Source: a virus
Strand: one strand, 5' to 3'
DNA length: 29,828 nucleotides
IMG/VR virus record: IMGVR_UViG_3300047174_000201
Location: 1-29,828 of that record
Shown: piece after piece, positions 1 through 6,484 of the stretch
Layout of the letters: each line of letters begins with the position of its first letter
Numbering within the stretch: the stretch's first letter is position 1
Translations under genes and position numbers: made by a program
The notes under the pieces: model-generated
Seen by the model: only the letters and a program-made list of their open reading frames with translations
Told to the model about the DNA's origin: nothing
Databases searched by the model: none

Positions 1-381
1 GCCAATCAACTTCTAATTCAGGATGGTGATGGTCACGCCGAAGCTATGGACGTGATTCATAAAGATACTTTAAAGCACGCTCGTGATTTGGTTGATCTGG
101 GTTATAATGTTGATCAGCGTAGCGCGGCTACTATTTTTGAAAAAGCAACTATGATGTATAAGGTTGCGCTAGACTCTAAAGATTCAAAACGCAAGTATCA
201 GCTTGAGGCTATGAAACTCATGCAGAATCAGCGTAAACTTGAATTAGATGAACAACGTTTACGATTCGAAATGGGTGAGCAGTCAATAGAAACTACCACA
301 ACTATTATTGAAGATCGAAATGATCTAATTAAACGTGCCCGAGAACAAGCGAAAGCTAATGCTCAAGAAGTTGAATTGTAA
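1..381 (+). CDS. Terminase small subunit, gp16-like (5' end outside window)
   Basis: The reading frame is open from the first base, so the gene starts upstream; 126 residues are visible. The visible part is almost entirely charged helix. Its centre (AATIFEKATMMYKVALDSKD, followed by a Lys/Gln-rich helix) resembles the central helices of T4 gp16, in which an 'AAKIF.ETA' helix precedes a long coiled helix. In the T4 family gp16 forms the ring that recognises DNA and regulates the gp17 packaging motor. Gene 17 usually follows gene 16 directly; here the large terminase lies about 6 kb downstream, with late and accessory genes between. The 3' end overlaps the convergent gene on the other strand by 19 bases. 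The family call rests on helix pattern and genome type, not on a catalytic motif, so another coiled-coil virion protein is possible. Confidence 0.55.
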   Translation, partial: ANQLLIQDGDGHAEAMDVIHKDTLKHARDLVDLGYNVDQRSAATIFEKATMMYKVALDSKDSKRKYQLEAMKLMQNQRKLELDEQRLRFEMGEQSIETTTTIIEDRNDLIKRAREQAKANAQEVEL

Positions 382-830
382 TTAGGAAATTCTTTTTGCC
401 GTTCTAAAGGCAAGCCTGCCACGTATGCGCGCGCATAATCGAGACTTTGAATACCATCTGGATCGCCATTATTTAAAATCGTTCGCTTAACGGTTTCTTC
501 AAATTTAACCCAATCTTCGTCATCGTAATAATCTGGATAAAATTGCTTAGCATATTCGCGCCGACCTTGCGTCTTATAAACGTGAGCCATTTTTTCTGCC
601 AGCTCTTTTGATTTTATAGGAGTAGGAGAGCAATGCAACATGGAACAGCTTTCTTCCACGCCATCCACAAGAGATTTAATTTCTACACTGCATCCATAGG
701 GATCGCTAGGACAGAATATTTTCTCAATAATCAAGCCGGGATGCCCGCGACAACCTTCGGCATACTTTCCGACTACTAATCGCTTGTGCATATAATTCAT
801 GCGATTTTTTGTTTTACGCCAATGTCGCAT
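363..830 (-). CDS. Hypothetical protein, early reverse-strand gene
   Basis: A 155-aa protein I do not recognise. It has a basic N-terminus (MRHWRKTKNRMNYMHKR), five Cys in the first half (CRGHPG, FCPSDPYGC, then SCSMLHCSP), and an acidic-aromatic middle (FYPDYYDDEDW). The clustered cysteines could bind a metal, but the spacing matches no family I know. The start is supported by AAGGA seven bases upstream and a well-formed sigma70-type promoter further up (TTGACG, 17 bases, TATGGT at 880-852). It runs against the surrounding late genes and overlaps the 3' end of the small terminase gene by 19 bases. It is probably an early-expressed accessory gene inserted in the late region. Confidence 0.7.
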   Translation of the reverse strand: MRHWRKTKNRMNYMHKRLVVGKYAEGCRGHPGLIIEKIFCPSDPYGCSVEIKSLVDGVEESCSMLHCSPTPIKSKELAEKMAHVYKTQGRREYAKQFYPDYYDDEDWVKFEETVKRTILNNGDPDGIQSLDYARAYVAGLPLERQKEFPNYNSTS

Positions 831-851
831 AGTGAATTCCTTTGAACAGCC

Positions 852-880
852 ACCATAGCCAGAATTTTAATCCTCGTCAA
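852..880 (-). promoter_or_regulatory. Early sigma70-type promoter for the reverse gene at 830
   Basis: On the reverse strand, TTGACG (880-875) and TATGGT (857-852) are separated by exactly 17 bases, followed by AAGGA and the ATG at 830. It is divergent from the late promoter at 891, only 11 bases away. Confidence 0.6.
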
Positions 881-890
881 CCAGATTTCG

Positions 891-898
891 GATAAATA
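891..898 (+). promoter_or_regulatory. T4-type late promoter (GATAAATA)
   Basis: GATAAATA matches the T4 late -10 octamer TATAAATA at 7 of 8 positions and has no obvious -35. It lies 28 bases before the ATG at 927 and probably drives the 927-3203 operon. The same core precedes at least twelve genes in this window. Confidence 0.65.
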
Positions 899-926
899 AC
901 TACAAAACCGTTTTCCGGGGACAATC

Positions 927-1727
927 ATGAGTTTAAAACAATACATCGCGGAGGGCGAACGTAGATATACCTATCGTCTAAAAACTATCACTCCGCTCGA
1001 TGATAATGCAATGGATAAAATTGAGCGTGAACTTTTGAAATATGATCCAATTGACATAAGTCGTCCACGTAAGACTATGTTTCAAGTCAATCCTCTTGAT
1101 TTTACAAATGTTCGCGGTATCGACAAATCAGCAATGGAAGTGTTCATAGTTGATATGGAACTTGGGCTCCCCGCAAGCCCTTCAGTTTTGGCGAAGGCTT
1201 TTCAATTAGCTCTTACTGTGCCTGAAGATCATGTTATTGTCCGTGCCCCCAATGATCCAACTGAAGTTGAAAATGAGCGCCTTACTGCTGCGGTCGAGAT
1301 TGGTGCAGAGGCGAAAAAGCTTGGTTTGACACCTTCAGGACTATTAACCGATCCGACTTATTCGGAAGTGACTACGCCAGCCGATCTTTATGGGAAAGTC
1401 CACAACGAAAAATTTCTTGACGCTCTGCGCGCAGTTCAAAAAGAGCGTGAAGCTAAACAGAAAGTGGATGCCACTAATCCATTGTTCAAATGGATGGACA
1501 TGCCTCCGGGTATAGTAACCGACGAAGGCGACTATAATGCTGACATTCCTGACGCGCCTCGCATTGGAAAAGTCTCGAATGCTGGTGTTGTGAATGGCGT
1601 CATTGATGGTGTAAGCAATGCAGGTAATCTAACAGACCGTCGTAGAACATATAAAAGACTATACGGTAAGGATGGTAAGCGCACAATGCTTTCCAGAGAA
1701 GTGGATACAGGTATTGATCCAAAATGA
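927..1727 (+). CDS. Late protein with capsid-targeting-like N-terminus
   Basis: 266 aa, no recognised enzyme motif. The N-terminus, MSLKQYIAEGE, resembles T4 internal protein III (MKTYQEFIAEA). That peptide is the capsid-targeting sequence, and the gp21 prohead protease cuts after I-A-E there; the predicted cut here is after residue 9. The rest is mixed alpha/beta, with a central charged helix (about residues 164-178) and a Gly/Asn/Val-rich stretch near 215-240 before a basic tail. The start is preceded by a short GGGG run (weak Shine-Dalgarno) and a late promoter 28 bases upstream. Its stop overlaps the next start (ATGA), implying translational coupling. It is probably a virion-internal or prohead-associated protein; the function after cleavage is unknown. 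Confidence 0.7.
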   Translation: MSLKQYIAEGERRYTYRLKTITPLDDNAMDKIERELLKYDPIDISRPRKTMFQVNPLDFTNVRGIDKSAMEVFIVDMELGLPASPSVLAKAFQLALTVPEDHVIVRAPNDPTEVENERLTAAVEIGAEAKKLGLTPSGLLTDPTYSEVTTPADLYGKVHNEKFLDALRAVQKEREAKQKVDATNPLFKWMDMPPGIVTDEGDYNADIPDAPRIGKVSNAGVVNGVIDGVSNAGNLTDRRRTYKRLYGKDGKRTMLSREVDTGIDPK

Positions 1728-2512
1728 GAAAGCTCCGAGAATTAATGCAGGGCAATCCTTTTGAGGATGATCCATTTGAAGATGCATCTCAGCCTAATTA
1801 TTTGGACGATTTTTTAAAAAAAGGCGTTCCTATTCAGGCTGATTCCTTTGAGCTTGATTATCTGAATTCTCTTTTAAACAAAGGAGGATGTGATGATCGA
1901 TCTCTTATTGCTGGTGCAGAGTTTACACATCAGGGTTATATCAAACTCGCCAATGCGATGAGTGAAAAATTAGGTAAGCATATTTCTCTCAAAGATATAC
2001 AAATGATGATCAATGAGCTTATGGAAAAGCTTCGTTCCGACCATCATCAAATGGTCGAAGATTACGAAGAAGTTCTTGACGAAAACGATGAACGGTATAG
2101 TTACGAAGCTGATTTTCTTGGAAACGTGACAATTCGGGATGATCAAACAGGCGATGAAAAATATATACAAGGCAGTGATGCATCTTCTTTGATGAATGAC
2201 CTTGACAGCACTGTAGTTGATTCTAACAAGCAACATATTTTAGCTCAATATATGAATGACGATAATATCAACGAAGCATTTGAACCCGAAGATTTGGACA
2301 GTTATGAACCCGAAATAGAATCAAAAATGGGAACCTATAATTTTCCTTGGAAATCTGGTAATAGTCATGGTACTGCTACTGCAGAATATTCGGGTAAAGG
2401 TAAAATTAGTGTCATTTCCGTCCGCGACGAAAATGGAGATGCAGTTAAAATGACCCCCAATTTGGATGCTGATCTTCATCGTCAAGCGGTAGAGTTTATC
2501 GGAGACGCTTAA
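1724..2512 (+). CDS. Hypothetical late acidic protein
   Basis: 262 aa, strongly acidic, unrecognised. The N-terminus (MRKLRELMQGNPFEDD) resembles the targeting peptides of neighbouring genes in its basic-hydrophobic start, but it lacks the L/I-x-E cut motif, so I do not count it among them. Residues 3-30 contain repeated acidic 'PFED' elements, the middle holds a long helix (about 85-120), and the C-terminal third looks like beta strand (GTATAEYSGKGKISVISV). It overlaps the upstream gene by four bases (ATGA) and ends one base before the Nudix gene, so the three are probably translated from one late mRNA. A scaffold or internal virion protein is plausible but unproven. Confidence 0.65.
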   Translation: MRKLRELMQGNPFEDDPFEDASQPNYLDDFLKKGVPIQADSFELDYLNSLLNKGGCDDRSLIAGAEFTHQGYIKLANAMSEKLGKHISLKDIQMMINELMEKLRSDHHQMVEDYEEVLDENDERYSYEADFLGNVTIRDDQTGDEKYIQGSDASSLMNDLDSTVVDSNKQHILAQYMNDDNINEAFEPEDLDSYEPEIESKMGTYNFPWKSGNSHGTATAEYSGKGKISVISVRDENGDAVKMTPNLDADLHRQAVEFIGDA

Positions 2513-2513
2513 A

Positions 2514-3203
2514 ATGAGATTGTATGACTTGTTTGAAGATCGTGATCCATATGAAAAAGAACATTTTAATGATCTTGATCAGACAGGTTTTTATGGAAAA
2601 CGAGGAGCAGGTTGCATCTTTTTAGCTAAAGATACAGGTCGCTTATTGCTCGCGCACAGGTCAAAAGATGTTTTGGAACCTCACACATGGGGCTCTTGGG
2701 GAGGAGCAATTAATCCAACGGGCGAATCACCAGAAGATGCTGTTCGCAGAGAAGTGCAAGAAGAAACTGGGTTTAGTGGTCCTATTGATCTTCAACCACT
2801 TTTAGTATTTTCTAGTGGCACCTTCAAGTATTTTAACTTTTTAGCTATTGTTGATCATGAGTTTTCACCTGTTCTCGACTGGGAAACGCAAGGCTACAAA
2901 TGGTGTGAGTGGGGAAAATGGCCATCACCTTTACATTTTGGTCTTAAATCTCTCTTTTCTGATCCTGCTAGTTGTGCTAAAATCAAAGCTGATATTGATT
3001 CCTTTAAAGAAGTGGATGAAAGTGTGCAACCTTCGGTACCACCTTTTCTAAATATTGTGTTTGATGTTCTTGAACAGGCTAAAGACAATAATGACGAAAT
3101 GGTCATAGCGGCATGTCGTCGCTTGATTGTGGCTTTTCGTTTAGGTTTCAAAAAACACGCCTTGCGTTCCGACGTGGAACTGGTTCGTTCATTCGCAGAG
3201 TAA
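2514..3203 (+). CDS. Nudix hydrolase with capsid-targeting-like N-terminus
   Basis: 229 aa. Residues 63-87 form a Nudix box: GGAINPTGE, then REVQEETGF with the metal-binding Glu residues. The loop before the first Glu is one residue longer than the canonical GX5E. Nudix enzymes hydrolyse X-linked nucleoside diphosphates; the substrate here (ADP-ribose, NADH, dNTP, capped RNA) cannot be read from sequence. The domain covers about residues 27-145, and a helical C-terminal extension of about 60 residues follows. The N-terminus MRLYDLFED resembles T4 Alt (MELITELFDED), with a possible prohead-protease cut after L-F-E. GGAGA precedes the start. This is the third gene of the late operon starting at 927. 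If packaged, the enzyme would act at the moment of infection. Confidence 0.85.
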   Translation: MRLYDLFEDRDPYEKEHFNDLDQTGFYGKRGAGCIFLAKDTGRLLLAHRSKDVLEPHTWGSWGGAINPTGESPEDAVRREVQEETGFSGPIDLQPLLVFSSGTFKYFNFLAIVDHEFSPVLDWETQGYKWCEWGKWPSPLHFGLKSLFSDPASCAKIKADIDSFKEVDESVQPSVPPFLNIVFDVLEQAKDNNDEMVIAACRRLIVAFRLGFKKHALRSDVELVRSFAE

Positions 3204-3263
3204 TTTTCGTTTGCCATTTGAACCGAGCTGTGTAAAGCTCGTGGCTCTATGGAGACGAATCTT

Positions 3264-3689
3264 ATGCCTTTTGATAGCGAGGCGAACGCGAACGTTCGCG
3301 GTATGACCATCCTTTGCGAAATGGGTGATCTTGAGATATCGTGGGAACCGCATAACGATGAAAAAGTTCGGCTCATAATCGAAAAGAAAATGCGTGAAGG
3401 CGTTCGCTTTTTCATTCTGAAGCCGGTGATCGGTGACGTGCTCCATATGCGTAAAAAATTGAACAAAATTAGCGACCTTAAAGCGCACAACATCAAAATC
3501 AAAGACGAAGATATACAATCTTTGTTTTCTAGTGGTGATGCTGCGTTTTTTCGTAATCCTCAAGGTCAAGAGGATCAAATTGCCATAGCTTCTGTAAAAG
3601 GACCGGATGGTAAGCTGGATCACGTAGCTAGCAGTCAGCTTGCCGTCAAAAATCGTACGGTTGGTGTTCGACCGCTCGGTGGAGGCTAG
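3264..3689 (+). CDS. Hypothetical late protein
   Basis: 141 aa, unrecognised. I prefer the ATG at 3264 over the in-frame ATG at 3249 because GGAG sits nine bases before it and overlaps the upstream candidate. The protein has an N-terminal beta-rich part, a basic helix (about residues 38-50), and a pattern KNRTVGVRPLGGG at the end. The stop codon is separated by one base from the TTG start of the next gene, and the terminal GGTGGAGG codons serve as its ribosome-binding site. The pair is therefore probably coupled and functions together, perhaps in the virion. Confidence 0.65.
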   Translation: MPFDSEANANVRGMTILCEMGDLEISWEPHNDEKVRLIIEKKMREGVRFFILKPVIGDVLHMRKKLNKISDLKAHNIKIKDEDIQSLFSSGDAAFFRNPQGQEDQIAIASVKGPDGKLDHVASSQLAVKNRTVGVRPLGGG

Positions 3690-3690
3690 T

Positions 3691-4983
3691 TTGCCAGCAC
3701 CAGATGTTCGGTATGTTTTAGATTCATCTTTTCAATTGGGACATATAGGTGGAGATACTTATTTCTACCTTATGGAAATTGCACAAGATGCAAATGAAAT
3801 AGTCGATAATCATCAGGAGTATGCCGCCAATTACGATTCTCATTGGCAAAGGCTCATTCATATGGGCTATTACTTTGAAGATCATTATGTTCGTTGGCGG
3901 GCAACCAACTCTGCCGATGCGAAATTAGCTTCATTTCAAGGTTTAACCAACCTTCCTGATATTATACTTGAAGTCGCGAATAGCTGTGCAGGTAAACTCA
4001 TTGAGGATGGACATCATTCTCTGAATTCAAAAGCTTTGGATATTCTCAATAAAACTTTTGAGTTCGAAGGCACCAAGCAAATTATGCGTCGCACCTTACG
4101 TCGGGCTCAACATGATTTCAACGGTTGGACAGCTAAAGAAATTTCTGATCTCAGACTTGTAGTTGATGGCCGCCGAGCAGAAAATCGCCGCGCTTATGAT
4201 GCAGCCATTGCTCGCATGTATGAAAATATGGACGCTCAAATTAATGATACCATCACCGCGACCGTTGTGAGCACTCTGGGCGCGTCTGGTTCAACGAATG
4301 AAAGAAGCATAAAAAATACGCAAAAGCTATTAAATGAGCGCGTAAAACAACAACGGCGAGCCATAAAGCGAAGTGTAAAGTTCCTGACAAAACTTGTTGG
4401 ACACGATACCACTCGGATGTTTATATCTGGTGATCGTGTTCGATTTGAGGGACAACACGCGGTCTATGAACTTCAAAAAGTCAGTAATCTTAGTAACCCT
4501 CATGGTGGGTATAGGGCACTCTCTGTGTTTGATAAAGAGCATCCTGAGCTGATGCTTTGTAACATTTGCATATACACACCTGATGTTCCTCTGTTAGATC
4601 ATGTTGCCAGTCTGGTGATGCATATTCGTGCTGGTGAAGAAGATGAAATTTTAAAGATTGGGAATGCAAGTAATATTCATGACAAGGCTTACGAACTTCC
4701 ATGGCTGGCGCCCCACTTACCTGTAAAAGATTTAGAGCTGCGTCAAATTTCCTTGAACAATATTATTTCTTCGTTTACTAATATGTCTCCAAGCCAACTT
4801 GAACATTATGATAATAAAAAAGCGAGATTAGCTAATATAATCAAACGAAACATCTATGAAGAAGTTTTAGAACCTTATGCTGATATATTTCGGGCAGCTA
4901 ACTCAAATCGTCTTTCCGAAATAATTTGGCAACATACGATCTTGGCAAGCACAATTACAGCAAGCGCGATTTCTACAAATTAG
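3691..4983 (+). CDS. Large helical probable virion protein
   Basis: 430 aa from a TTG start; GGAGG five bases upstream decides this start over an earlier in-frame TTG at 3640, which would overlap the previous gene. The sequence is largely helical, with a very basic segment around residues 200-235 (KNTQKLLNERVKQQRRAIKR) that could bind nucleic acid or form a coiled coil. No catalytic motif is visible. Size, position in the late block and coupling with the 141-aa gene suggest a structural or internal virion protein of this phage group. About 120 bases follow before the next gene; they contain no clear terminator and end with the late promoter at 5071. Confidence 0.6.
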   Translation: MPAPDVRYVLDSSFQLGHIGGDTYFYLMEIAQDANEIVDNHQEYAANYDSHWQRLIHMGYYFEDHYVRWRATNSADAKLASFQGLTNLPDIILEVANSCAGKLIEDGHHSLNSKALDILNKTFEFEGTKQIMRRTLRRAQHDFNGWTAKEISDLRLVVDGRRAENRRAYDAAIARMYENMDAQINDTITATVVSTLGASGSTNERSIKNTQKLLNERVKQQRRAIKRSVKFLTKLVGHDTTRMFISGDRVRFEGQHAVYELQKVSNLSNPHGGYRALSVFDKEHPELMLCNICIYTPDVPLLDHVASLVMHIRAGEEDEILKIGNASNIHDKAYELPWLAPHLPVKDLELRQISLNNIISSFTNMSPSQLEHYDNKKARLANIIKRNIYEEVLEPYADIFRAANSNRLSEIIWQHTILASTITASAISTN

Positions 4984-5070
4984 TATATGGGGTTCGCCTC
5001 CGTGCGTTAAGAATGGCGAAGCAATGAGTGCAGCCACAACGGTTGAAACACGACGCGCGTCTCCCCTTTT

Positions 5071-5078
5071 TATAAATA
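5071..5078 (+). promoter_or_regulatory. T4-type late promoter (perfect TATAAATA)
   Basis: An exact match to the T4 late octamer, 24 bases before the ATG at 5103. It is preceded by CCCCTTTT and has no sigma70 -35 at the right distance. Confidence 0.75.
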
Positions 5079-5102
5079 GTTAATAATATCTGGAACAATC
5101 TA

Positions 5103-5504
5103 ATGAACAGCATAAGAACATATTTAAACATCATTCGTGAATCAGAAAAAGGTGTTGTTGGCCACAATCAAATCACGAAAAGCGGATGTGATCTAACTGA
5201 TTTTGGAAGAACAGGATGGAAACATTTTTGTCAAGAACTTGGTCTTAAATTTTCGGGAAGAGGATCGCACGGACAATTTTTGTGGAAAAATGATAATGGA
5301 TTGACTGTTGCAACTGGCAATAATCCGACAACTGGCGAATATTATGATGCGGCGAGAAGAGAACCTCAAAAAGGATATGCTTCTTACATGGGAGCAAAAG
5401 GGCCTCGTGAAGAAGTTGCCCGTTTTGAAGAAGCCGTTCGAACTTATGCAATTTTTTGTAAAAGTGAAGATGAATTTGAAGATGCATATATTGGAACTGA
5501 ATAA
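5103..5504 (+). CDS. HicA-like small protein with capsid-targeting-like leader
   Basis: 133 aa. The N-terminus MNSIRTYLNIIRESEKG has a hydrophobic-basic start ending in I-R-E, a possible prohead-protease site after residue 13. The mature part contains GWKHFCQELGLKFSGRGSHG followed by QFLWKNDNGLTVATG. This resembles the HicA toxin fold (a dsRNA-binding-like alpha-beta-beta-beta fold), in which a Gly-Ser-His segment carries the catalytic His of an mRNA interferase. I see no HicB-like antitoxin gene next to it. It has its own perfect late promoter 24 bases upstream. If both readings are right, this would be an RNA-binding or RNA-cutting protein packaged in the capsid. The HicA relation is a pattern judgement and could be coincidental. 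Confidence 0.6.
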   Translation: MNSIRTYLNIIRESEKGVVGHNQITKSGCDLTDFGRTGWKHFCQELGLKFSGRGSHGQFLWKNDNGLTVATGNNPTTGEYYDAARREPQKGYASYMGAKGPREEVARFEEAVRTYAIFCKSEDEFEDAYIGTE

Positions 5505-5551
5505 AAGGTCTGATGGCACAATGACCGAACTTAAAATCTTCGGCTAATATA

Positions 5552-5597
5552 TTGACATCAGATATCAGTCCTGCTAAATAAAATCCTGATATCTGAT
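5552..5597 (+). promoter_or_regulatory. Early promoter with flanking inverted-repeat operator
   Basis: TTGACA (5552-5557) and TAAATA (5575-5580) are separated by 17 bases, a near-consensus sigma70 promoter. A perfect 12-base inverted repeat brackets the -10: ATCAGATATCAG at 5557-5568 and CTGATATCTGAT at 5586-5597. Arm centres are 29 bases apart, close to three helical turns, as expected for two repressor dimers on one face of DNA. The -10 also reads GCTAAATA, identical to late promoters elsewhere in the window, so it may serve both programs. It drives the gene at 5690. Confidence 0.7.
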
Positions 5598-5635
5598 CGC
5601 TCGCGAATAGATGCCAGAAACACCACCGACTCACA

Positions 5636-5676
5636 TGTTCCTTTGGGAAATGGACACCGCTGTCCATCCCGGAACA
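5636..5676 (+). promoter_or_regulatory. Stem-loop in the 5' leader of the gene at 5690
   Basis: TGTTCC (5636-5641) pairs with GGAACA (5671-5676), GGG (5645-5647) with CCC (5668-5670), and ATGGACA (5650-5656) with TGTCCAT (5661-5667), leaving a CCGC loop. Unpaired bases occur only on the 5' side. The Shine-Dalgarno follows directly, so the hairpin may stabilise the mRNA or control translation. It is not a terminator, having no T-run. Confidence 0.55.
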
Positions 5677-5689
5677 GAGGAGAAGGAAA

Positions 5690-6061
5690 ATGTTTTTTGG
5701 TTCGTTTGAAAGTAAGAAAGATATCTGTGAGCAGTTTGGTATCCCTGATTTTGAGGGGACCGTGTTGTTTGCCGTATATGACAATGAAGATTATGAAGGC
5801 TCTGCCGAAGTGATCTTCGTCCATAATGGCAAAATTTACATGGCTTCTGGTTCTCATTGTTCCTGCTACGGTTTGGAAAATCAATGGGAACCTATTGAAA
5901 TGCCGATTGATGGGCTTCGGCGCATCATCGAACAGGGAAGTGGACTGATCGCGCGTTATGGAAAGAACCTCTCCGAGGGTCTTGACATGATTAACATTTT
6001 AAACCTTGAAGGCGCGTCTTCGGATAACGTCTACATTGCTTTAAAATTAGCCTTTGGGTAA
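5690..6061 (+). CDS. Hypothetical early phage protein with SHCSCYG motif
   Basis: 123 aa. A central motif, GSHCSCYGLENQWEP, with two Cys and a His, belongs as far as I recall to a widespread uncharacterised family of small tailed-phage proteins; I know no function for it. The start has a strong ribosome site (GAGGAGAAGG). It has its own operator-flanked promoter, a 100-base leader with a strong hairpin, and a terminator two bases after the stop. It is therefore an isolated, separately regulated transcription unit placed just before the late genes for the Usg-like protein and large terminase. Confidence 0.8.
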   Translation: MFFGSFESKKDICEQFGIPDFEGTVLFAVYDNEDYEGSAEVIFVHNGKIYMASGSHCSCYGLENQWEPIEMPIDGLRRIIEQGSGLIARYGKNLSEGLDMINILNLEGASSDNVYIALKLAFG

Positions 6062-6062
6062 T

Positions 6063-6098
6063 CAAAAGCCGTTGGGGAAACCTGACGGCTTTTGTTTT
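6063..6098 (+). terminator. Rho-independent terminator after the 5690 gene
   Basis: CAAAAGCCGT (6063-6072) pairs with ACGGCTTTTG (6085-6094), followed by TTTT. The next late promoter begins six bases later, so the early unit is insulated from the late one. Confidence 0.8.
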
Positions 6099-6103
6099 AT
6101 GCG

Positions 6104-6111
6104 GCTAAATA
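6104..6111 (+). promoter_or_regulatory. T4-type late promoter (GCTAAATA)
   Basis: GCTAAATA lies 29 bases before the ATG at 6141 and immediately after a terminator. The same octamer recurs at 12642 and 19984. Confidence 0.7.
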
Positions 6112-6140
6112 CCAGCAAACCTTTTGCTGGAGAGCACACA

Positions 6141-6416
6141 ATGACCGATCCCGATTTTGAGAAGATGCTGTTCAAGGGCTATTCGCTCGTGACCATCAAC
6201 GTTATCTATTTCTTGCCCGATCATCGTTCTCTAGTGAATGAATTTATGTGGCAGACTTGTGATCTTTCTCCAAAATATCCCCGCGTAAAAAAGTTTTTGG
6301 ATTTCTGGCAGCGTGAAATTGATGCTGTAATTAAGGAAGTTCAACTGTCCGACAGTATCGGTTTGAAGCCTCGTTATTTCCGCAAAGTTGAAGAAATTAC
6401 AGGACTACTTCACTAG
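6141..6416 (+). CDS. Usg-family protein
   Basis: 91 aa. The ATG at 6141 is chosen because GGAGAG lies just upstream and the late promoter at 6104 would fall inside any longer reading frame. The sequence follows the Usg family of alphaproteobacteria nearly end to end: a GYxLxTxxVIYxLPDH start, then EFMWQTCDLSPKYPRVKKF and LDFWQREIDAVIKEV. In bacterial genomes usg usually lies in the tryptophan biosynthesis cluster; its biochemical role is not established. Its presence in a phage suggests transfer from a host and supports an alphaproteobacterial host. It sits between an early terminator and the large terminase, probably on the same late transcript. Confidence 0.75.
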   Translation: MTDPDFEKMLFKGYSLVTINVIYFLPDHRSLVNEFMWQTCDLSPKYPRVKKFLDFWQREIDAVIKEVQLSDSIGLKPRYFRKVEEITGLLH

Positions 6417-6432
6417 AATTTTGATTATTAAG

Positions 6433-6440
6433 AGTAAATA
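6433..6440 (+). promoter_or_regulatory. Probable late promoter (AGTAAATA) of the large terminase gene
   Basis: AGTAAATA keeps the TAAATA core. It lies 23 bases before the TTG at 6464 and 44 before the ATG at 6485. It is weaker than the other late motifs, having G in place of A, C or T at the second base. Confidence 0.45.
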
Positions 6441-6484
6441 CTATGTAGAGTATCCATCTCGGCTTGCCGAGATACAAAGAAAAC

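Noticed and set aside
1724-1770. Capsid-targeting leader on the 262-aa protein
   Set aside because: MRKLRELMQGN has the right start but no L/I-x-E cut motif.
2894-3623. Reverse-strand frames of 202 and 144 aa
   Set aside because: They overlap the Nudix and 141-aa genes, have no ribosome site, and encode Ser/Arg-rich low-complexity products.
5030-5070. Possible terminator before the late promoter at 5071
   Set aside because: GACGCGCGTC is only a short palindrome that cannot form a proper loop before CCCCTTTTT.
5245-5884. Reverse-strand frames of 179 and 108 aa
   Set aside because: They run across the operator promoter, leader hairpin and two forward genes without own signals.
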